Of a stretch of DNA of 64,000 nt, positions 1 through 14,000 are shown one piece after another; the stretch's first letter is position 1; every line of letters begins with the position of its first letter. Origin of the DNA: Plazaster borealis (lineage: Eukaryota; Echinodermata; Asteroidea; Forcipulatida; Labidiasteridae); the NCBI GenBank assembly GCA_021014325.1, contig CM037472.1, positions 31,892,234 through 31,956,233 of the forward strand, in the 5' to 3' direction. The notes under the pieces are model-generated. The model saw only the letters and a list, made by a program, of their open reading frames with translations. It was not told where the DNA came from and did no database searches. A program made the translations under genes and the position numbers.

Positions 1-175
1 TCACAACAATGCAATAGAATGAGAGCATACGCCCCCTCTATCGGCGAACATACACAAATTTCTGTAAATGACTTGAGAATGGAAGACTACTTCGTGCATG
101 CTTAAGCAAGGGTCGTAGCTGGATCGGGTTTTGGACATCAGACACAGTACTGATCAGGCAGCATGGTCGGTCAGG

Positions 176-585
176 GATCAAATTTGGGGGAAAAATCCTT
201 AAGACCACAGGGCTTGTTGCTCAAAATTTTTACTGGACCAGAATTGTTTTTACAAGACCAGAATCAAATAGAGAAAAAAACTTCATTACATTGATTAACA
301 TGCATTTAACTGTTTTTATTTGAACAAACTTTAAGACACGTAAGAGAAGATTTATCTCACTTGTCTTTATGAGTGTTAAGTATAGTACTTCAGTACTAAA
401 AAGAATTGAAAGGCATTTTATCAGACTCAAAGACAACATTTGAACATGATATTACACAAAGTGAGGTATAATCATTCCATTGAAAAACGCAAGACTGTCG
501 GACTTGCCCCATTTATGAGTTTACTGGCCCGACCCTAAAACTACTGGCCTCGGGCCTGTGGTCCAGTGTAAAATTCAAGCCCTGT
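176..585 (+). mobile_element. Interspersed repeat, 'ACTGGACCA' family copy 1
   Basis: It starts AATTTGGGGGAAAAATC and CCACAGGGCTTGTTGCTC and ends GGCCTGTGGTCCAGTGTAAA. The same start and end occur at 6047-6426 (reverse), 37870-38373 and 56933-57279 (reverse). The short terminal similarity and lack of coding suggest a non-autonomous element. Confidence 0.7.
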
Positions 586-929
586 CGGTGAAGCACTATT
601 CTTCGGACATTTTGTCTTTAGCTTGTTTACTAAAAATAAAAACTACACAACGTGCTCATATACATGTATGTAGGTTTTATGTAGCTGAGGGAAAATATGT
701 TGTGGCAAAGGTTTGTTGTGGACACCTTTGTTTTGTTATAGGTTAGCCTAATCCTAGATCTGCGGTAACAGACATACAGGTGGGGAGGGGAGCTACTGTA
801 CTGGGGGAAAATCTTTTTTGGCCAACTTTGTTGTGGATTCCTTTGTTTTGTTATGGGCTAACCTTATCCTAGAACTGCGAGGTTGAAAACACTTAATTGT
901 TTCCGCTATCGCCTCCATCAACACAACCC

Positions 930-1065
930 AGGCCTGAAATTACACAGAGGCCACGGAGGCCATGGCCTCCATTGGTTGCCCCTGGTCTTGGCGTTGGTTG
1001 CCCCTGTCTTGGCGTTGGTTGCCCCTGGTCTTGGCCTTGGTGCCCCTTCAAAAGTGTCCCATCCC
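930..1065. mobile_element. Interspersed repeat with 'GGCCTG' ends, copy 1, plus 21-bp tandem units
   Basis: It shares GAGGCCATGGCCTC and GTTGCCCCTGGTCTTGGCC with 5450-5605 and 32045-32205. Here the TTGGTTGCCCCTGGTCTTGG unit is tandemly repeated about three times, unlike the other copies. Confidence 0.6.
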
Positions 1066-1935
1066 CCATCCATTTAGATCATAGACTAGCAATACATAGC
1101 CCCGCACATCACATGTGAGCGCAGTTTTGGACAATCTGGCTGAACCTAACATTGACAATGCCACACATGTACTAGTAGCCCTAGAGGTGCAGTAGGGGGG
1201 CAAGCCAGCTCGTAGTTAGTATTTCTAGAATTAACAAATTAGCGCAGGTTGGTGGTTGGTTCATGGAGGAATAAGACCACACCTCCATGGTTGGTTTGAC
1301 TCCTCCGTTGTATACAACAATACAACGGACACCGGCCGTCCTACCGACGGAGATTCACCAGACAGGGGCAGGGCTATGAAATTAGAGTGATCATTGGGTC
1401 ACTCATCATGGAGGAAGGAAGAGTGGGTCATTGGAGGTCTAATATTTCCTTCCTCCATGGTCTAAGAAGTCTAAGTTTAACCTTTATATTTCAAATTTTC
1501 GATTGACCAATACTATACAAACTCTTACCTCCCAATACCAGTTTCTAATGTAGTGGAGCCAAAATTGACAAAACCAAGATTGTTTCGTGTCAGTCTTTCG
1601 GAGAAAAAACATGCGGCAGCCAACAAGTGGTCAAAAACATGTCAACTGAGGGCGCTATATCACATTAACAACGCGTGGTGAAGTGTGTGTACCATTGATC
1701 TCTATTGTGTGTACCTAACCGTCCGTGTGGGCTCCCTCTCTCTCTCTCCGATTTATGCCGACCGACCGGCGGGTTACACACCGGGTGCAACATGAGAGCA
1801 TGCATCGCAGCAGCCCGTTCACTCTCTGCTCTGTGTCTGCTGCGCTACGCCGGCCTAGTTGGAGGAAGATTTCTGCCTGCTGACTCAGCATAAATATTTC
1901 GTACTTAGGTGCCTAGTGATTGTGTATTGACAAAA

Positions 1936-2076
1936 ATGGCGTCAACGGCTGTGAAGGCCGGTAGTGTCACGTTGCTTGTTGTGCTTGCTGCTATTGTTTT
2001 GCAGAGGCGATCGGAGCAACAACTTACAGTAAGGCTGCAAACAGTTCTAACAAGTCTGCTCTTGGCAGAACACAAG
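1936..2076 (+). CDS. ADPGK: ADPGK exon 1 (start codon, signal anchor)
   Basis: The start ATG at 1936 follows CAAAA, a fair Kozak context, and opens MASTAVKAGSVTLLVVLAAIV, a short hydrophobic leader expected for this ER enzyme. The exon ends AAG|GTAAAA in phase 0, so it joins exon 2 as HK-VKTTSGEP. The region between leader and fold is poorly conserved in the family, so this exon is supported by position, leader and phase rather than by direct similarity. Confidence 0.72.
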
Positions 2077-5000
2077 GTAAAACATGAGATTAGAGTATCT
2101 CACTGATTAATTACGTGTGTGCCTCAGTCTCAGAGTCGTAAGTATTTTAATCATGGAGGTAGAATAACTTCGTTGTGGTTAGTTAAAATCGATGGGTAGG
2201 CCTACTTATTTATAATTTCACTATATAAATTTCTGTACCTCAACCTAAAAAAGTGTTGTCCAGACAGCTAGTCACCTGGTCACAGTGTCCTCCGTGGTCA
2301 CAGTGTCCTCCATGGTCACAGTGTCCTCCATGGTCACTCACAGTGTCCTCCTGGTCACAGTGTCCTCCATCACAGTGTCATGGAGGAATTTCCTCAAGGA
2401 GTGATGGGTCGCTCTATTTTGTCGCACATGCAAACTGGCTGTACAGACACCTTGACAACCGAATTGTCTGTGATGTGAGGGCAGGCAATTGATATTCAAG
2501 TAAACAATGTATTAATATAAGATTGGGCAGGTATTTGAGTTTTATTCACAACCTGTGTGATTTTAGTGACCAAGAAATAGCCTAGCCCAAATTAATACAC
2601 TACAAATTACACTGGAATCACATGTTAGTCACATGCACTTTCTGCTACTACTAGCAGCAGAAAGTTTTTTGTTGACCAACTGTAAAAAGGTATTATTAGT
2701 AGTACTAGTAATACCTTTTTACAGTTGAAAAAAAGGCCAGTGTGTCCTTAATAATTGTCACAACACCATCACATGTAAACAATGACCAACTCGCTTGATT
2801 TCCCCACATAGCACACTGTATGTTTACTGTCATTCTGAGACTAGTGTAACCCATGCATCTTTACCCCAATACCTGTGTTGTAGTTCACATTCAACAAGAC
2901 TTAGAATTAAAGATTCAAAAAAATAAAACATAAGTATTGTTTACTTTACTTTTTGTAGTTACCTGATGAAGTTGTGTCCAAGGGAACCTTCAAACATGTC
3001 TTTTTAACTTTGATTTGTTTCCTTTATAGGAGAGTGGTTAACTTTCCAAAGTTTAAAAAGATACACAAATATATTGCATAAATTATCATTCTTTCCATGT
3101 CGTGTTGCTGTATCTCCAACACCTACTATGTAGGCTCAGTCAGATGGATCTGCTTCAACCCTAACCCTGCCAAAGGGAACAAATTGTACTCAGTTGGTAA
3201 AGGTTGATGTATTTAGATACATCTCACTCTCAGTTAAAGGGGCTGTGTCGTCATGATCAAAGCAAGCCTGTGGCTATACACGGAATTATGAACTCTCACC
3301 CAGTTACTGAACGCGCGCTTAAGCTCTCCATAGACAAGATACGGAGGGAGGGTGCGCGCGTGCAGTAACTGGGTGAGATGAGAGTTTATCATTTTCCCAT
3401 GTATAGCCACAGGCCTGCTTTGATCTCAACAAAAATCACACTCTGTTGCATTGTGTTGCATTTAGCAGGGGCCTCAACATCCAAGTCTCCCAGCAAACTT
3501 CAGTTGGTGCCTTCAATTCAATATTACATTTAATTCAATATTACATTTATTTCCATCCTGAACAGTACATAATATAAATGCCCCAAAAAAATACAGTATT
3601 GTGGAGGCACGATCCTAATAAGCCATGGCTTGTAGTGGAGTGCCTTTAGAAGAGAAAAACAAAAGGCATTATTAATTAATTAATGAACAACATGTACAAG
3701 TTAACTAATTAATTAAGACAAGACAAATGATCTGATGGGGACAGATGATCTGACGAAGAAATTGAGATAAGTGGCGACTAAAAACTGTAAATTGTAAATT
3801 TCAGCACATAGTGTTATACAGATGGGTGTCTGGGAGTCCTTTGGGCACCCTGTTTTAAATTTGGACACCCTATTTTATCTGTCATTTACATATTAATCTA
3901 TTGTAAGTGAACAATTAACTGGACACCCAGTTTTTAAATTTCCAGCAAATTTGGACACCCTTTTACCAAATCCTGGCTAAAACCTTGATTCAGCAGAATA
4001 GCTACCTGTTGCCAAGGCTGGAGTGACCAGTTCACTTCACAATGCAACAGAATCCTCTAATAGCTGCATATAGCAGGGTTTTCACTCCAGTTGATGCATT
4101 AAGCGGGATGCCTAGAAAACACCTGATGGCGGTCAGTAGGATCGAGGCATGATATGAAATAATTGAACTGATCATCCTTTGTTATGGTAATGAAGGATTT
4201 ATTTCATTGTTATCTGGTTTTCGTTTGAAGGCTGCTCTGTTGTCAATGCAGAGCAAACTTCACTATATGTCAACAAAAGGAAAAAACAAGATTCAGTACT
4301 TCTTCACTATTTGACAGGAATTTGTTAGCCCTTGTGCACAGGAATTTATTGGCGTTGTGTTTTATATTAATTTGCATCAAGCATCTGCAATTTAATCATG
4401 GCTCATTGTTCAGCTATTATCAGTAATCTGTTTGAAAACTCGCCCAAAACCATCAACTGAATGTACAGTAACTGAGTGTAACTCAATAGAAGGTATTTGG
4501 CAAAGTGATTTCATTTATAGATTTTACTGAGTGAACAAACAAAAAAGATCAATACTGGTTTGTTTTGTTTACAAAATATGTTAAATAATAAAATAGCTCA
4601 ACAGATGTTGGGAATTTCCCATAGACAATGACATTTGCATTGTAATGATAGTTTATTGTAAACTGATCATTTTAAACCTTTTTTATTCTTCAGAACATTT
4701 GTGCCAATTGTTTCTCATAAAGAAAAACCAGCATCTAACACAACTGTTTTCACATGTAGTCCATGCTCATTTATGTATTTAACAGTACACTGTAACTATA
4801 CTCAGACATTGACAACGTATCAAAAACAACTTGATTTTTGCTACGGCTTAAAAGCTGGATTTATTCAAACGCAAGTAAAACGTTTTTGCAAACATAAGCT
4901 GTGACAAAGTGACGATAAATTTGCTCCCGCCAAACTTTCAGCCACTCATTTGCAAGACCAATCCTTATTGGTCAACCTTGTTAATCAATCCAAAACAGAC

Positions 5001-8000
5001 TTAAATGAGCCTTACTCTCATTGGTTGTCATGGATCCTTCACTTCCATCATGTAGATTCACAGGTCACAAACTGGATGAACTCTGAATGCACACAACATG
5101 CAACAGTGTAAAGCCATTGTGGAAAAACATAGAGTGGAAAACCAGTCTTATCATGATACATGTAGCTAACCCCGGCGCAAACTACAAAGGGAGTAATGTG
5201 CTGAGTATAAAGCACTTGATCGTTTACTCAATACATTTAAAGGAAAATCAGTTTTGTTTGTGAATTGTCTTTTACAGTTTAACTTAAAATAATTTACCCT
5301 TGACCTTCTCAAAATGACTGCAACATCAAACAAGAAGACCTTTTACTTCTTCCAGTAAATTGAACATAAATGATATTTCAAAGGCATCAAGCAAAGACCA
5401 GGGGCAGCCGGGGTGGGCACAATAGACCATTTCAAAACCACTGGTTACAGGCCTGGAATTAAATGGAGGCCATGTCCTCTGTTGCCCCTGGTCTTGGCCT
5501 TGTTGGCCTGTTCAAAAGTTTCCCATAGACTTGAAGATTGTCCAATGGAAGTGTCCTTTGAAAAATGAAAATGGCCTTGCCCTCTGAAAGACGAAATTCC
5601 AGGCCTGTGGTTTTAGGCTCCAGCTTAGTCACTTTCTGCCTGTTTTAAAGGCATTTGAGACGTTTGGTACTTGTCAAAGACCAGTATTCTCACTTGGTGT
5701 ATCCCAACATATGCATAAAATAACAAACCTGTGAAAATTTGGGCTCAATTAGTCATCAAAGTTGCAAAACAATAATGAAAGAAAAAACACCCTTGTTGCA
5801 CAAATGTGTGTGCTTTCATATGCCTGAAAAAGGCTTCAGACCTGAAGTCTTTTGTAGATTCAAATATTTTAGTGAGAAATTACCTCTTTCTCAAAAACTA
5901 CGTTACTTCCAAGGGAGTCGTTTCCCACAATGTTTTATACTATCAACAGGTTTCCGTTGCTCTTTACCAAGTAACTTTTTGCTGAATATTTTGAGTAATT
6001 ACCAAACGTGTCCACTGCCTTTAAGTCCTATACCAAAAGTGTAGAGCAGGGCTGAAATTTTACACTGGACCACAGGCCCGACGAGGCCAGTAGTTTTAGT
6101 GTTGGGCCAGTAAACTCATGACTGGAAAAGTCCAGCGTTTTTGTGTTTTTTCAATTGAATAATAAAACCTCACTGTGTGTAGGCCTAATATCTTGAACAA
6201 AAACCAAAAATTATGTTAAAATGTTGACTTTGAGTCTGATCAAATACCTTTCAATTCTATTAAGTCATGAAGTATAAAGACGAATGAGAAATAAAAACAG
6301 TTGAATGCATGTTAAATTGTGTCAGGAATATTTCTGGTCTTGTAAAAGCAATTCTGGTCCAGTAAACATCATTCTGAGCAACAAGCCCTGTGGTCTTGTG
6401 GATTTTTCTCCCCAAATTCGAGCCCTCTAGACTTTCAAAATTACTGATGGTGCCAGAAGCCGAAACGTTCATTATGAAATCCAGAGTCTGAGAATACTTC
6501 ATGAAACCAAAATTATGGAATTTTCCATAAAAAACTTCATCATGAGTTTCAGATAAGCCCCTGAACAAGTGTGTACTTTTGTAATCATAACAGATTGTAA
6601 TTTATTTAGTTGAAGAAAAAAAACAGACTTTGCCTTGCCCTTTAACGATAAGATTAAAACATTTACCTGTTTCATCTTGAAATGAGTGAAATTATGAACA
6701 CAAATGACTCTCAATTTGTCTTTCATTGTATTTTCTCGGATGGACGATTGTTTTTATGTATCCCAACCCATCATATGGATAACAAAAAATGTGAAAATTT
6801 GGGCTCAATTGGTCATCGAAGTTGCAAGAAAATAATGAAAGAAAAAAAACATTTGTTGCATAGAATTGGTGCTTTCAGATGCCTGAAAGTAATTACCAAA
6901 GTATATCCTGCATTTAAATGGTAAATATTAACAGACTATCAAGAGTTAGAAAAAATACTTCATTGTACAATAATTATTTTACCATTGCTCTGTTTTCATA
7001 AATCAAAACACATACTTGTAAACCTATGATTGTAGATTTGTATACATTTCAAGAGATCTGTGACAATTCCTTCCCTCATATACTTGAGAATTTTCCCCAG
7101 GATGACTGTTTACAAACATGACCCATTTTTTGGTACATATGTACTTGACCATGGACTTTGAGATCAGGCCTGTTCATGACCCACAACGTAAATGATAAAA
7201 TGTTAATGTCGCAGGTTGATATTGCCCTACAATAAATATGAATTAGGGATCTACAAACCTCAATGATTAATATTTATCTGTAACAATACACGATGATAAT
7301 TAAGTTCATGTTAGTGTTGAATGCAGAGTCCATACATGTGACTAGCTCCGATAAAAAACAAAACAAATACACGCACACAAAATATAAAAACAAACAATCA
7401 AGATATGAGGGGTAGGAAATCACGTGTTCTGATTGGAGACCACAGTGCATGTTTGCATTCAACCAATCGTTGGGTTTGGGAATCTTAATTTTATTGAGAT
7501 AAAAGTGTAGCAGCAACTTGGGAAGATGTTGAGGGTAGTTTCCTAAATCCCCCCCCCCCTCCTCTAAACATCTAGAGAATTGGAAACCATATTGTAATAA
7601 AAATGCATGTACTGTGGTGTACACACTGGATATGAATATGTGACACAATCAGCCATCTATTTACAAAAAATTACCTTCTTTCAAAATGCACCCAACTGGA
7701 AATTATTGCCAGTCTAGCAGTCTGGTTCCTGTAATTAAAATAAATTGTAAACAATTTCTCTCTTTCTTACTGAGCTGCAATGTATATATGTGCCAGCTCA
7801 TATTTTTGCATTGTTTTAATTACAAGGATTTTATCTCTTAAACCTGAGAGCTATTGTCAGATCCTAGTTTGATCTGCGGGTAGATTTATGGAGAGGCAAT
7901 AAAGTACTTATTTTTACTCGCAACATGTATCCCTGTACCCTGTGTACAAAAATTGAAGTAAATTTGTTGTATTTGTTGTCATTGGGTTTTGTTTTTTTTT

Positions 8001-11000
8001 TTTAACAAGGATGGACAGATGAAAATTCTGTACATTTTGTATGCTATGCACACCAATATGTTTATTTTTTCTCCCAAACTTGTCTCTTTGCTGGAAAGTG
8101 TGTGTTGATAAAAATATCTAAAATGAGACTTTCTTTTGCAAGTTTTTTTTTCTTTCTTTTTTACAGTAGTAAGTACCTGCAATAACTTTGATTAAAGGTA
8201 GAAATGGTGCTAGAAATCAGTGGCATAACTACAGGGTGCCCCAAATTGATGGCCGTGCCCCCCCCCCCCCCTCCCCCCACTTGAAATCTGGACTTTTTAG
8301 ATTAAAAATTACCAGAGTAAAATGTAACATTTGATAAGCTTGAATGTGATAATTTCAAAGTTTTTCAAATTATTTTTTCCATTTACACGCAGACAATTTA
8401 CTTGTTTTTAAAGGTATCGTACACGTTTGGTAATGAATCAAAACAAATATTAGCATAAAAACTTACTTGGTAACAAGCAACGGAGAGCTGTTGATAGTAC
8501 AAAACCTGTAGGAAACGACTCCCTCTGAAGTAACGTAGTTTTTGAGAAAGAGGTAATTTCTCACTAAAATAATAAAAACTTCTTGCAAGAAGTTTTTATT
8601 CCTATCTGAAAGCACACAAATTTGTACAACAAGGGTGTTTTTTCTTTCATCATTTTCTTGCAACTTCGATGACCAATTGAGCCCAAATTTTCACAGGCTT
8701 GTTATTTTATGCATATGTTGGGATACACCAAGTGAGAACACTGGTCTTTGACATTTACCAAACGCGTTCAGTGCCTTTAAACTCAAAGTAAAATTCAAAC
8801 GGAAACTACAGTTTGAATAGGCGAGAAGTGCCTCCATAGAAAAAATGGTGCACTGCCTTCTGCTCCCCTAAAATGTCATCCTAGTTTAGGCACTGCTAGA
8901 AATGAGTCTGTTCTTTAGTTTTTGTCATTGTTTGATATAATGTAATGCGGTCAAAACGCAAAGATTAGGGGCAGGGTTGGAATATATCCCAATATCTGAC
9001 ATTTTTTGGACTGCTTTTTCCAGAGGAAACATTTTAACAGAGTAAGCATAAATTTTGTGGTTTTGTTTGTGTGGATGAAGTGCATCACGTGTGCAACAGA
9101 TCGTCATCTTTGTTCACTATTTCTTTTCCTTGGTTTCACTTTTCAATGCACTCCACTACAACAGTGTTAAAAAAAGCTTGGCACACCACCATGCTTACAA
9201 AGTGGCACCCGCCACCTTTAAGAACTTGCCTCCAAGGTTTAAAATCTGTCCGCCACGTTTTATTTTTACCCCCTTTTTTTTTTCAAAATAAATTTCATAA
9301 GTGCACGAGTAAACCAAAAAAAAAAATTCCTTGCAATTTTGATAACTTTTGCTCAAAGAAGTCAGGACGAAGTAGCCATCAGGAATCACCTCAGAGTGCA
9401 ACACAGAGCATGCACAATCAACATTTGTCACTACACCGTAAAGGCTTTGCGCTCGCTTTGTGTCCCCCCCCCCAAGCGCCAACCTATAACTTTCAAAGTT
9501 GGAAAACACTGTACAAGCCTTCAACTTTGTCCCTATTTACACTTGTAAAGACACTCCAATACAAACCATAGCTTATTTGGACCATGTTAGACTGTGCCTC
9601 CACTATTGTCATATTCTTAGTGTATACTGTTCAGTTTTGAAAGAAATGTATAAAATAATTGATGGCTTAGTCACCTTGGATTCCCCTCTATTCAAATCAA
9701 GTTAACTAATGGAAGCTGAAAGAGAAAACTAGCTGGACTTTTTACAATACTTTTTTAAACTACCCTACACTGTTGTATGATTAGGCAAGTTCGAATACTG
9801 GGGTTGCATGGGTGGCTCAAAGCGTAAAGCGCTCGCCTCTCACCAATGTGGCCCTGGTTCGATTCCTGGCTAAGGCTATGTGAGTTGAGTTGTGCGTTGG
9901 GTCTCTCCTATGCCACGAGGGAAAAATCCAGAAAAATCAAACACTTTTGATCTATAGCTGTGCTCCGTGTTCACATAATGGGTTGATGTGGCTGGCTGCT
10001 GTAGGCGCCCTCGCATGCCAGCAGCTCAAACACATTGTAGCCGCGTCCTTAGCAATTCAGCTTCTCAACTGCAAGTAAGGATGATTAGCCTCCCAAATTA
10101 AAGTAAACTTAAAATTACTGTAATTAACAAATGGGTACTGCAAACACTATCAGTGATGAGACAGTTCAGACTTGTTTCTAAATTCAGACATGTTTATTAC
10201 TGCTGTTTTTTGCTTCAGATATAATGAAATCCTGCTCTTTGATCTACTTCTCTAGTGCTGAGGATACTGTTCTCAGAAGCTCCTTGAAATCGATAACTCC
10301 AGGGGTTACCAAAAGGTGGAAACGCCATCATTTCAATATCCCTCCATAAGATGTTTTTATCAGCAATAACTCTCACCGCTGCAATTTATAATTGCTGTAA
10401 TAATTGCATCAGGGATAAAAAGTATGATTTGCATCGAGGATAAAGAATATGATTTGCATCAAGGATAAAGAATAATGATTTGCATCGGGGATAAAGAATA
10501 TATGATTTGCATCGGGAATAAAGAATATGATTTGCATCGAGGATAAAGAATAATGATTTGCATCAGGGATAAAGATTATGATTTGCATCGAGGATAAAGA
10601 ATATATGATTTGCATCGGGAATAAAGAATATGATTTGCATCGAGGATAAAGAATAATGATTTGCATCAGGGATAAAGAATATATGATTTGCATCGAGGAT
10701 AAAGAATATATGATTTGCATCAGGGATAAAGAATATATGATTTGCATCGGGGATAAAGAATATGATTTGCATCGAGGATAAAGAATAATGATTTGCATCG
10801 GGGATAAAGATTATGATTTGCATCGAGGATAAAGAATAATGATTTGCATCGGGGATAAAGAATATATGATTTGCATCGAGGATAAAGAATATATGATTTG
10901 CATCAGGGATAAAGAATATATGATTTGCATCGGGGATAAAGAATATGATTTGCATCGAGGATAAAGAATAATGATTTGCATCGGGGATAAAGAATATGAT

Positions 11001-14000
11001 TTGCATCGAGGATAAAGAATATATGATTTGCATCAGGGATAAAGAATATATGATTTGCATCAGGGATAAAGAATAATGATTTGCATCGGGGATAAAGATT
11101 ATGATTTGCATCGAGGATAAAGAATAATGATTTGCATCGGGGATAAAGAATATATGATTTGCATCGAGGATAAAGAATAATGATTTGCATCGGGGATAAA
11201 GATTATGATTTGCATCCAGGATAAAGATGATGATTTGCATTGAGGATAAAGATTATGATGTAGGTTTTACACGTGTACATACATATATTTTGCTTGCAAA
11301 CATGTACATGCGTACATGTTTTTTTATTTTAAACAGCCATGTCGGGACATATGGCACAGATTAATACAGAAATGTATGGTGTCTAAAAGGTTATCTCAAA
11401 AGGCTAGCTGAGTTAATGACACGTAATGTATGTGTACAAAATGTTACATATGTGTACAAGCATCACTTTATTTCCATCAATGTAAAAGTACTCTCCTTTG
11501 TCCCATTATCTTTGGAATTGTTTCACGAAAAATTATGGATTTATGAGGAATATCTTATGCCATATTTGCAATTGCGATGCCATAATTATTTGCAATTTGC
11601 AATTTGCAATGCCATTTTAGCTGTTTGGCACATTGAGCTTTCCCACAATTGGTTAATCTTGTAAATTTTGCCATAATTAATTATGGTGTTGATACTCCAC
11701 AGCTGATATCAGAGGACATGTACAGCAGATAGACACAGACGTCAATTGAATTCAGCATTCTCAGTGTTCTTTCTCTATGGTGTTGAGTTTAAATTTAATA
11801 TCCATAAAATAACTCAAATCAGACATGATATTTGGTCCTTTGGGAAAAAGAGTAGGAACATTTGATTGAGTACAAGGGCTGACCTACATGTACACATGGT
11901 ATCTTAAGGCTTTTATAGATTTTTCTGGCTATTTATAAAAACATTTTGCTGATTTTTTTGAGGGTAAAAAATTGTATCAGATTAAATGGACACCAAACCT
12001 AAGAAATCTGAGAATCAATTTGTGCATTAATTGTTTCTCAAATTAAAATGTTTTGAGGTGAAAAATTATCCATACCATATTACACTTTACTTCAAAAAGA
12101 ATCCTTTCTAAAAATAGTTCATACTATTAACAGCAGCAGTGCATTTTACCAAGTGAGTTTTTATGGAATTCATTTTTTGAGTATTTACCAATTTATGACC
12201 ATACTTTTAAATTGTATGTTGGAAAGTCTGCGTTGTTTATTCCATAGGTCCAGGTGTGGACATTTGTCAGTTACGCATTTACTGATTGCAGGCAAATCAA
12301 TATGGTACCGTCCGTAAATAACTATTCAGTGTACACATGGGCTATACATACATGTACATGTACATCGTGTCATGATATTATCAACAGATTAGCGACAGCA
12401 CAACAAAGGAATATACAAGAAACAATGCTGTCCTCACATTGGAATCCTTTGTATTATTGGTGGGTTTTTTTGCTGGGGGCGGTGTTTTTTTTTGTGGTTT
12501 ATTTAAGGTTTTTTTAGATGATCTTCCTGTAAAGGGAACTCGTCAAAGCTCCCACAAGGGGATATAAACACCAAGCTGGCAACAGCAATTTCTCTCATAC
12601 AAACATCTATGATTATGAATTGCACAAATCGAGAAATTGGGATTCAGTAACTGGATGACAATACTTATTCTAGTCAGTGTGAAATCAGTGGTTAGCTTGG
12701 TAGGATTCGAACCCACAACCTTGTGATTGCAGGTCTTGCAGTCTAACCACTGGACCATGGTGACTCAGCTTGAAAAAATCAGACGACTATTAACCCAAAA
12801 TAGTTATCCAGTCTTGAAATCTTGTAGTCTTACCCTCAAGGCGCATAACCAAAGTTTCACCAAATGTCTTTCTGCAGGTCAAGACTACATCTGGGGAACC
12901 TCGCCGTGTAGCAGTAGGTCTGGGGTCCTGTCTAGATGCTGTGACCACGTCCAAAGAGTTATTTGACAAGGTAGCAATTGAACCGCCAGATGAGGAGAAA
13001 GCAAAGCACCATGATTCTATCAAGTCATCAGAGGACCTGGCTGAGAGTTTTGCTTTATTCTTTTCCTACGGAGCTGCCGCTGAGTAAGGATGTATTTAGT
13101 GTTTTCAATCACTGTCCAGATTATAGATTATTCAAAACCATACGTACAAAGATTACACAGCGATGATTAAAGGGGCACTGTTGTCGTGATCATAGTCTGC
13201 TTGTGGCTGGACATGGAAACATGAACTCTCACCCAGTTACTACATGTGCGCCTGTTAACCGTCACATCACAAACAAAACCTTTAAAGAGCACCGTCATTT
13301 TTATCGCACGCGTGTGCAGTAACTGGGTGAGAGTTCAGTATTTAATGTCTGGCCACTGACTCGCTGTGATCATGACGACAGTACCCCTTTAAGGTTTTAA
13401 TAGAGATGAGTTTATGACCCAAAATGTTAAACTTTTAAAGATTTTTTGATGGCAAATTGTATCAGAGAGACCATTTATGTAGTACATTGAGTGACACAGT
13501 CACTGAAAGAGGTTGTCCCACTAAGGGTAATAGAGGATACAGCAGAAAAAGTTATAAAGTGGGACATGTTTTCTTATGCACAGTCCATTTTAAAGGTACG
13601 GTCATATAGATTGGTTTTTGTCAATGTAATGCTGATTTATTGGCAAAATTATCAAGGAAGATACAATGAAAGTCATATTTGAAAGTTTCAGCTGAATACA
13701 GTGTCTACTTGCTGTTAAAACGGCAAAAAAACTGTCACAAAATTTTCACAAGAACGTTGAATCCATCCATGTTTAGTGAGGTGACAGCGGGTACCGCATC
13801 TCTGACCACAGCATTCACGAACAAAAACCAACCCTCAGTAATATTTAGTCAGATTCAAATGTCTTTTGATAAAAAAATTCCAAACCATATTACTTCGAAG
13901 GGAATCATTTCTCAAAAGAGTATCAACAACTGCAGTGCTTCTCACCAAGTAAGTTTTTTTAGTCATTAAGTTTTGGATTACTTACCAATCTATAACCCTA

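Larger units (their letters stand above)
1..1935. other. Upstream of ADPGK: repeats, 5' UTR/promoter candidates
   Basis: No coding exon is recognised. It holds two repeat copies (176-585, 930-1065). The 700 bases before the ATG are unique-looking with a CT-rich run (1738-1755) and GC-richer sequence that may be the promoter. No convincing TATA box is placed. Confidence 0.5.
2728..9796 (+). other. ADPGK intron 1, left part
   Basis: Apart from the listed repeats, I see only AT-rich unique-looking sequence with homopolymer runs (C at 7549 and 8261, A/T elsewhere). Open frames such as 7274-7648 minus or 9071-9571 plus lack family signals and splice context. Confidence 0.6.

Noticed and set aside
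1705..1893. Upstream ORF or alternative N-terminus for ADPGK
   Set aside because: It is in another frame from exon 1, Cys/Leu/Arg-rich, and ends before the ADPGK start; could be 5' UTR but nothing supports translation.
2253..2492. Open frame WSQCPPWSQCPP
   Set aside because: Encoded by an 18-bp minisatellite in an intron; low complexity only.
6260..6568. Minus-strand frame of 102 codons
   Set aside because: Most of it lies in a repeat shared with 176-585, 37870 and 56933.
7274..7648. 124-codon minus-strand frame
   Set aside because: Tyr/Leu/Phe-rich composition typical of AT-rich non-coding DNA, with a C-run artefact (GGGG) inside; no motif or splice context.
9071..9571. 166-codon plus-strand frame
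   Set aside because: Overlapping frames are open on both strands, homopolymer runs are translated (KKKIP, FFFF), and no family is recognised.
10409..11240. Long minus-strand open frames (MQIIFFIPDANH repeats)
   Set aside because: They arise from the minisatellite; unit lengths of 25-27 keep shifting the frame, and there is no start context, splice context or family match.
10402..11258. CRISPR-like appearance of the 25-27 bp repeat array
   Set aside because: There are no unique spacers between repeats, units vary, and the genome is eukaryotic with introns.
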